Assembly: GCA_021784255.1 (NCBI GenBank)
Contig: JAJXSZ010000074.1
Coordinates: 1-10,947 of the forward strand
DNA from: Pseudomonadota bacterium
Lineage (GTDB): Bacteria; Pseudomonadota; Alphaproteobacteria; Acetobacterales; Acetobacteraceae
Length of the DNA: 10,947 bases
Reading direction: 5' to 3'
The notes under the pieces were generated by a model, which was not told the DNA's origin, did no database searches, and saw only the letters and a program-made list of their open reading frames with translations. Positions 6,800-10,947 of this stretch are shown here, piece after piece (the first letter of the stretch is position 1; every line of letters starts with the position of its first letter). Both the position numbers and the translations under genes were made by a program.

Positions 6800-7674
6800 G
6801 CGGGTGTTCCATTGTCGTGGGGTCCTGTGTCCTGGTGGGTCACGTCTTGGTGGGCCGTGTCCTGGTGGGCCGTGTCCAGGTGGGCCGTGTCTTGGGGCAG
6901 CTGCATCCAGACCGGAGGGCGAGGCACGAGGCCGGCGCCGGCGGCGGTAAGCGGACCGCGCATGGCGTCGAGCCGAAGCGTGGCCAGCGCCACCTGGTCG
7001 ATGCCGGAGCGGACGGTTCCCGCCTCGGCCCCCGATGCGTCCAGGACCGCCGTGCCCGGCGGCGGCAGCCGGCCCGTGACCGTGACGGGAAGCAGGCGGC
7101 GCTTCACCAGGCCGCGATAGCGGGTGCGGGCGGTGAGTTCCTGGCCCATCCAGCACCCCTTGTCCCAGGCGATCGCGCCAAGTTCGTCGAAGCCGGCCTC
7201 GAGCAGCACGGTCTTCTCCGGCTCGTGATCGCGCGGCTCGGGCAGGCCGAGGCGGATCCGATGCCGCTCCCAGGCCGCCAGCGGGTCGGTGCCGCGCGGC
7301 GCGGGCGCGAGCAGGCGGAAACCCGCCTCCGGCAGCCGCGGATCGGGCACGGCACCGGCCGGCGCCTGCGGCCAGGCGGCATGGACCGCGAGCGGCATGG
7401 GATCGATGCCGACCTCGCTGCGCAGGCGAAAGCGCAGCAGCCGCGCGCGCACCAGTTCCGCCTGCTCCGCCGCGGCGTCGAGCAGCAATGTCGCCGCGGT
7501 CGCGTGGATGAAAAAATCGGCGAGGTACTTGCCCTGCGGCGTCAGCAGGGCGGACCAGAGGCAGCGACCGGGTTCTGCCCGCGATACGTCGGCCGAGACT
7601 AGGCCCTGGAGAAAGGCAACGCGATCCCGGCCGCTGACGGCAAGCACCAGGCGATCGGGCAGATGCACGAGCAT
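6796..7674 (-). CDS. ygfZ: YgfZ-like folate-binding protein with a pentapeptide-repeat tail
   Basis: A 292-residue protein of the YgfZ/GcvT-like family, which binds tetrahydrofolate and supports maturation or repair of iron-sulfur enzymes in the cytoplasm. The diagnostic motif is KGCWMGQE at 172-179; the family form is K-G-C-[YF]-x-G-Q-E, so Trp175 is a variant while the key Cys174 is kept. The N-terminal part (FLQGLVSADV at 21-30, LTPQGKYLADFF at 44-55) is typical. The ATG at 7672-7674 gives MLVHLPDRLVLAVSG, the usual family start; the frame extends upstream only as a shadow of asnB. The last ~33 residues are an unusual Asp/Thr/His/Gln repeat (DTAHQ-like) encoded by 15-bp tandem repeats. It heads a pair with the methyltransferase and is divergent from asnB by 109 bases. 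Confidence 0.88.
   Translation of the reverse strand: MLVHLPDRLVLAVSGRDRVAFLQGLVSADVSRAEPGRCLWSALLTPQGKYLADFFIHATAATLLLDAAAEQAELVRARLLRFRLRSEVGIDPMPLAVHAAWPQAPAGAVPDPRLPEAGFRLLAPAPRGTDPLAAWERHRIRLGLPEPRDHEPEKTVLLEAGFDELGAIAWDKGCWMGQELTARTRYRGLVKRRLLPVTVTGRLPPPGTAVLDASGAEAGTVRSGIDQVALATLRLDAMRGPLTAAGAGLVPRPPVWMQLPQDTAHLDTAHQDTAHQDVTHQDTGPHDNGTPA
6827..6895. repeat. 15-bp tandem repeats in the ygfZ-like 3' end
   Basis: About 4.6 copies of a 15-base unit (GTGTCCTGGTGGGCC on the plus strand) run from 6827 to 6895, with one to a few substitutions per copy. The period is a multiple of three, so copies can be gained or lost without a frameshift. On the minus strand they encode DTAHQ-like pentapeptides at the protein's C-terminus. 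Confidence 0.9.
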
Positions 7675-7712
7675 GGCAGCAGAAGTGGCGTCGGCACCGC
7701 AGGACGACAAGC

Positions 7713-7733
7713 GTCTGCATTGCGGCGGCAGAC
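7713..7733. promoter_or_regulatory. Inverted repeat between divergent ygfZ-like and asnB genes
   Basis: GTCTGC at 7713-7718 and GCAGAC at 7728-7733 form a perfect 6-bp inverted repeat with a 9-base spacer, near the middle of the 109-base gap between the two divergent starts. GACAAGCG is also directly repeated at 7706-7713 and 7731-7738. It could be a binding site controlling one or both genes. I found no convincing -35/-10 pair nearby. Confidence 0.3.
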
Positions 7734-7783
7734 AAGCGGCGCTGCCAGTGATAAGGCGCGGGCATGAGTGACAAGACGTTCGC

Positions 7784-9550
7784 ATGTGCGGCATCGCGGG
7801 GCTGATTGCGGGCTCCGGGGCGCCGCAGCCCGCCGCCACGACGCTGGCCGCGATGATCGCGGCGATGGCGCACCGGGGGCCGGATGCCGGCGGGCAGACG
7901 ATTTCCGGCCGGGTCGGCATCGCGCAGAACCGGCTGGCGATCATCGACCTGGTGACTGGCGACCAGCCCTTCTTTGCCGGCACCGCGGCGCTGGTGGCGA
8001 ATGGCGAAATCTACAATTACCGCGAGCTGCGCGCGGCGATGCCGGGCATCGATTTCGCCTCGATGAGCGATTGCGAGCCGCCGCTGCACCTCTATCTGCG
8101 CGACGGGCCGGATTATGCGAAGGCGCTGCGCGGCATGTATGCGATCGCGATCCACGACCGCGCCGCGCGCCGGGTCGCGGTCTCACGCGACCGCTGGGGC
8201 ATCAAGCCGCTCTATTATGCGCAGACCGAGCAGGGGCTCGCGTTTGCCTCCGAGGCGCAGGCGCTGATCGCGGCCGGGCTGGTGCAGCGCGGCGTGCGGC
8301 CGGCGGCGCGCGATGAGCTCCTGCAGATGCAATACACCACCGGATCGGAGACGATCTTCCCCGGCATCTCCCGGCTGCTGCCGGGCGAGACGGTGCAGGT
8401 GGGCGACGGCAGGATCGTCGATCGCCGCCGTGTGATCGCGCTGCCGGAAGGGGGGCCGGAGACGATCTCCGAGGCCGAGGCACTGGCGCGGCTCGACCGG
8501 GCGCTCGAGGAAAGTGTGGATCTGCACCAGAGGAGCGACGTGCCCTACGGCATGTTTCTCTCCGGCGGCATCGATTCCGCGACCGTACTGACCTTGATGG
8601 CGCGGCTCAACGATCGGCCGGTGCTCGCCTTCACCGCGGGGTTCGCGGCGCCCGGGGCTGCGGACGAGCGCGCAGCGGCAAAGCGGGTCGCCACCTATCT
8701 CGGCGCCCGGCACGAGACGCTGGATGTGACGGAGGCGATGGTCTGGCGGCACCTGCCGGAGATCGTCGCCTGCATGGACGATCCAGCGGCGGATTACGCG
8801 ATCATCCCCACCTGGTTCCTGGCGCAGCGGGCCCGCCAGGAGGTGAAGGTGGTGCTCTCGGGCGAGGGAGGCGACGAGATCTTCGGCGGCTACGGTCGCT
8901 ACCGCAGCGCGATGCGGCCATGGTGGCTGGGCGGGCGGGTGATGCGCGCACGTGGCAATTTCGATCGCGTACAGGTGCTGCGCCAGCACCCGCGCAACTG
9001 GCGCGATGGGCAGGCGGCGGCCGAGGTCCGCTCGGCGACACCGGGGCGAACGCGGCTGATGGCCGCCCAGGCGACGGATATCGAGGACTGGCTGCCGCAC
9101 GACCTGCTGCTCAAGCTCGACCGCTGCCTGATGGCGCATGCGGTGGAGGGTCGCACCCCGCTGCTCGACCAGGGCGTGGCCGAGGTGGTGTGGCGGCTGC
9201 CGGATTCGCAGAAGGTCCGCGGCGGCATGGGCAAGTGGCTGCTGCGCCAATGGCTGGAAAAGAACTGCCCGGCCGCGGACCCGTTGGGCCCGAAGCAGGG
9301 CTTCACCGTGCCGATGGGTACCTGGATCGCCGGTGTGGGCGAGAAGCTGGGCAGGCTGGTGGCGGCGCAGGAGGGTATCCGCGAAGTCGCCGAGCCCGCG
9401 CGCGTCGAGGCCCTGTTCCGCCATTGCAGCGGCAGGCGCAACACCGGGTTTCTCGCGTGGATCCTGCTATTCTATGCGCTGTGGCACCGGGCGCATGTGC
9501 TGGGGTTGAAGCCGGAGGGTGATGTGTTCGAGGCACTGGCAACACGATGA
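7784..9550 (+). CDS. asnB: Asparagine synthetase B, glutamine-hydrolysing
   Basis: A 588-residue two-domain enzyme that makes asparagine from aspartate, glutamine and ATP. The N-terminal class II glutaminase domain starts MCGIAGL, with Cys2 as nucleophile once Met is removed; RGPD at 31-34 and NGEIYN at 73-78 are the other glutaminase motifs. The C-terminal synthetase domain has the ATP pyrophosphatase loop SGGIDS at 260-265 and SGEGGDEIFGGY at 359-370. The start is fixed by the need for Cys2; no strong ribosome binding site is visible. The length is within the family range. Some close homologues act as amidotransferases in polysaccharide or lipid modification, so the acceptor is not certain. 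Its TGA overlaps the ATG of the following dihydroorotase-like gene (ATGA), so the two are probably co-translated. Confidence 0.95.
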   Translation: MCGIAGLIAGSGAPQPAATTLAAMIAAMAHRGPDAGGQTISGRVGIAQNRLAIIDLVTGDQPFFAGTAALVANGEIYNYRELRAAMPGIDFASMSDCEPPLHLYLRDGPDYAKALRGMYAIAIHDRAARRVAVSRDRWGIKPLYYAQTEQGLAFASEAQALIAAGLVQRGVRPAARDELLQMQYTTGSETIFPGISRLLPGETVQVGDGRIVDRRRVIALPEGGPETISEAEALARLDRALEESVDLHQRSDVPYGMFLSGGIDSATVLTLMARLNDRPVLAFTAGFAAPGAADERAAAKRVATYLGARHETLDVTEAMVWRHLPEIVACMDDPAADYAIIPTWFLAQRARQEVKVVLSGEGGDEIFGGYGRYRSAMRPWWLGGRVMRARGNFDRVQVLRQHPRNWRDGQAAAEVRSATPGRTRLMAAQATDIEDWLPHDLLLKLDRCLMAHAVEGRTPLLDQGVAEVVWRLPDSQKVRGGMGKWLLRQWLEKNCPAADPLGPKQGFTVPMGTWIAGVGEKLGRLVAAQEGIREVAEPARVEALFRHCSGRRNTGFLAWILLFYALWHRAHVLGLKPEGDVFEALATR

Positions 9551-10872
9551 ATCCTTTTGATCTCGTTATCAAAAACGGTACCTGCCTCACGCCCTGGGGG
9601 CGCGTTGCAACGGATGTCGCGGTGCGGCACGGACGCATCGCCGGATTCTGCGGCGGTGAGGCGCGGCAGGTCATCGATGCTACCGGGCTGATGGTGCTGC
9701 CGGGGCTGATCGACCCGCATGTGCATCTGCGTGATCCCGGCAGCGGCGACGCCAGCGCCGCCGCTGTCGAGAACATTCCGCTGGGGACGAAGGCCGCCGT
9801 GCTGGGCGGCCTCGCCTGCGTGTTCGACATGCCCAATACCAACCCGCCGGCGACGGATGCTGCCGCCCTGGCGAAGAAGCGCGATTATGCCGGGCGCAAT
9901 TCCTGGTGCGATATCGGGCTCTATGTCGGGGCGACGAAGAGCAACATCCCCACGCTCGGCGCCCTGGAGGCAGAGCCCGGCGTGTGCGCGATCAAGGTGT
10001 TCGCCGGCTCCTCGACCGGCGACCTGCTGATCGAGGACGACGAGAGCCTGGAGCGGGTCATGCGCAGCGGGCGCCGGCGCGTCGCCTATCACAGCGAGGA
10101 CGAATACCGGCTGCGCGAACGCCGGGCGCTGTTCCAACCGGGCCAGCCCTACGCGATGCATGCCGAGTGGCGCGACGTGGAATGTGCGTTCCTCGGCACC
10201 AGGCGGCTGATGGCGCTGGCGATGCGCACCCGCAGGCCGACGCATATCCTGCATGTCTCGACAGCGGAGGAGCTCGCCTATCTGCACGACTATCGCGAAG
10301 TCGCAACGGTCGAGGTGCTGGTGAACCACCTCACGCAGGTGGCGCCCGACGCCTATGCGCGGCTCGGTGCCTACGCGGTGATGAACCCGCCGATCCGCGA
10401 CCGGCGGCACTGGGAGGCGGCGTGGGCGGCGGTCGCGGACGGGATGGTGGATTGCATCGGTTCCGACCACGCGCCGCACAGCCGCGAGGCGAAGGCGAAG
10501 CCATGGCCGGCTACGGCGGCGGGGCTGACCGGCGTCCAGACGATCGTGCCGGTCATGCTCGACCACGTGGCCGCCGGGCGGCTGTCGCTCGAGCGGCTGG
10601 TGGATCTGATGTGTGCCGGCCCGGCGCGGGTCTATGGCGCCATCGGCAAGGGGCGCCTCGCGGCGGGCTATGACGGCGACTTCACGCTCGTCGACATGAA
10701 CGCCGAGCGGGTGATCGAGGAAAGCGCGATCGTTTCGCCCTGCGGCTGGACGCCGTTCGCTGGCATGCGCGTCAGGGGCTGGCCGGTTGCGACCGTGGTG
10801 CGCGGCAACGTCGTGATGCGCGACGGCGAGGTGCTCGGCGCGCCGTTGGGAAAGGTTGTTTCGTTTACCTGA
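9547..10872 (+). CDS. Dihydroorotase (class I-type amidohydrolase)
   Basis: A 441-residue metal-dependent amidohydrolase predicted to interconvert carbamoyl-aspartate and dihydroorotate in pyrimidine synthesis. Metal and catalytic features are DPHVHLRDPG at 56-65 (His59, His61), FDMPNTNPP at 93-101, the carboxylated-lysine region AIKVFAGSSTG at 148-158 (Lys150), YHSEDE at 181-186, ILHVSTAEE at 234-242 and SDHAPH at 306-311 with catalytic Asp307. The family usually has REPG after the first histidines; here it is RDPG followed by a Ser/Ala-rich stretch. Conservation of all metal ligands argues against an inactive pseudo-dihydroorotase. Hydantoinase or allantoinase is possible, but the HSEDEYRLRERR and SDHAPH contexts favour the alphaproteobacterial dihydroorotase group. 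The gene begins within the asnB stop codon. Confidence 0.88.
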   Translation: MNPFDLVIKNGTCLTPWGRVATDVAVRHGRIAGFCGGEARQVIDATGLMVLPGLIDPHVHLRDPGSGDASAAAVENIPLGTKAAVLGGLACVFDMPNTNPPATDAAALAKKRDYAGRNSWCDIGLYVGATKSNIPTLGALEAEPGVCAIKVFAGSSTGDLLIEDDESLERVMRSGRRRVAYHSEDEYRLRERRALFQPGQPYAMHAEWRDVECAFLGTRRLMALAMRTRRPTHILHVSTAEELAYLHDYREVATVEVLVNHLTQVAPDAYARLGAYAVMNPPIRDRRHWEAAWAAVADGMVDCIGSDHAPHSREAKAKPWPATAAGLTGVQTIVPVMLDHVAAGRLSLERLVDLMCAGPARVYGAIGKGRLAAGYDGDFTLVDMNAERVIEESAIVSPCGWTPFAGMRVRGWPVATVVRGNVVMRDGEVLGAPLGKVVSFT

Positions 10873-10881
10873 CGATCCTGC

Positions 10882-10947
10882 TCATATGCCCGCCGGGAGC
10901 TTCGAGCCCATCATGTCCCGGCGGTCGAATTTGCGGCCGTCGACGAC
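10882..10947 (-). CDS. 3' end of an unidentified gene, partial
   Basis: A minus-strand frame enters from the right edge and ends at TGA (10882-10884) after 21 visible residues, containing GRKFDRRDMMGSKLPAGI. It converges on the dihydroorotase gene with only nine bases between the two stops. The residues look like genuine protein sequence, but they are too few to name a family. A plus-strand frame from the ATG at 10885 is also open to the edge and cannot be excluded. Confidence 0.5.
   Translation of the reverse strand, partial: VVDGRKFDRRDMMGSKLPAGI
10890..10924. repeat. Perfect 9-bp inverted repeat at the right edge
   Basis: CCGCCGGGA at 10890-10898 and TCCCGGCGG at 10916-10924 are exact reverse complements with a 17-base loop. 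It starts 18 bases after the dihydroorotase stop and lies within the last codons of the apparent convergent gene. It could form a termination-assisting hairpin, but it lacks a T-tract. Confidence 0.4.

Noticed and set aside
6827..6895. CRISPR-like repeat array
   Set aside because: The 15-bp units are directly adjacent without spacers and encode an in-frame peptide repeat.
4387..7602. A 1071-residue plus-strand open frame
   Set aside because: It runs antisense through the MFS, TetR, methyltransferase and YgfZ-like genes. It has low-complexity Arg/Gly/Ala/His composition and no family motifs, typical of a shadow frame in GC-rich DNA.
7764..7805. A 13-codon reading frame overlapping the asnB start, possible leader peptide
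   Set aside because: It contains no Asn-rich or regulatory codon run, and no attenuator hairpin follows before asnB.
6796..7983. N-terminally extended YgfZ-like protein (395 residues)
   Set aside because: The extra residues are antisense to the start of asnB and have no YgfZ resemblance; the ATG at 7674 gives the family N-terminus.
6221..8155. A single 644-residue minus-strand protein including the methyltransferase
   Set aside because: Only the last 192 residues resemble a protein family. The N-terminal part is antisense to asnB and out of frame with the YgfZ-like gene; the ATG at 6799 gives the expected family start.
9472..10566. A 364-residue minus-strand frame opposite the dihydroorotase
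   Set aside because: It is antisense to a clearly conserved enzyme, with Arg/His/Ala-rich sequence and no motifs.

Overview
The window is a GC-rich (roughly 70% by eye) bacterial chromosomal segment. Gene families, codon bias and protein style suggest an alphaproteobacterium, most likely Rhodospirillales/Acetobacteraceae; this is inference, because no rRNA or other phylogenetic marker is present. I saw no tRNA, rRNA, CRISPR array, insertion sequence or phage gene.

Layout. (1) Bases 1-2930, minus strand: a two-gene unit. A 770-residue protein combines a serralysin-type (M10) zinc metalloprotease, a Hint (hedgehog/intein-type) self-processing domain and a small C-terminal domain. Through an ATGA overlap it is coupled to a second protein, cut by the left edge, that repeats the Hint-plus-C-terminal-domain arrangement but has lost the Hint catalytic residues. 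(2) 2931-3291: a gene-free divergent region. (3) 3292-4125, plus: a calcineurin-like phosphoesterase resembling class III cyclic-nucleotide phosphodiesterases. (4) 4126-4236: a convergent junction with GC-rich hairpins and three 13-bp tandem repeats. (5) 4234-6150, minus: a TetR-family regulator followed by an MFS transporter, with a palindromic operator on top of a good promoter at 6156-6185. (6) 6221-7674, minus: a YgfZ-like folate-binding protein with a repetitive His-rich tail, overlapping by ATGA a thiopurine-methyltransferase-like enzyme. (7) 7784-10872, plus: glutamine-hydrolysing asparagine synthetase, overlapping by ATGA a dihydroorotase-type amidohydrolase. (8) 10882-10947, minus: the last 21 codons of an unidentified gene.

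How the genes work together. The TetR/MFS pair looks like a self-contained regulated efflux or uptake module. The asparagine synthetase/dihydroorotase pair links two enzymes tied to aspartate/glutamine metabolism. The YgfZ/methyltransferase pair is translationally coupled but has no obvious shared pathway. The part most likely to be little described is the Hint pair at the left edge: a protease with an apparently intact Hint domain, followed by a coupled partner with a degenerate Hint domain.
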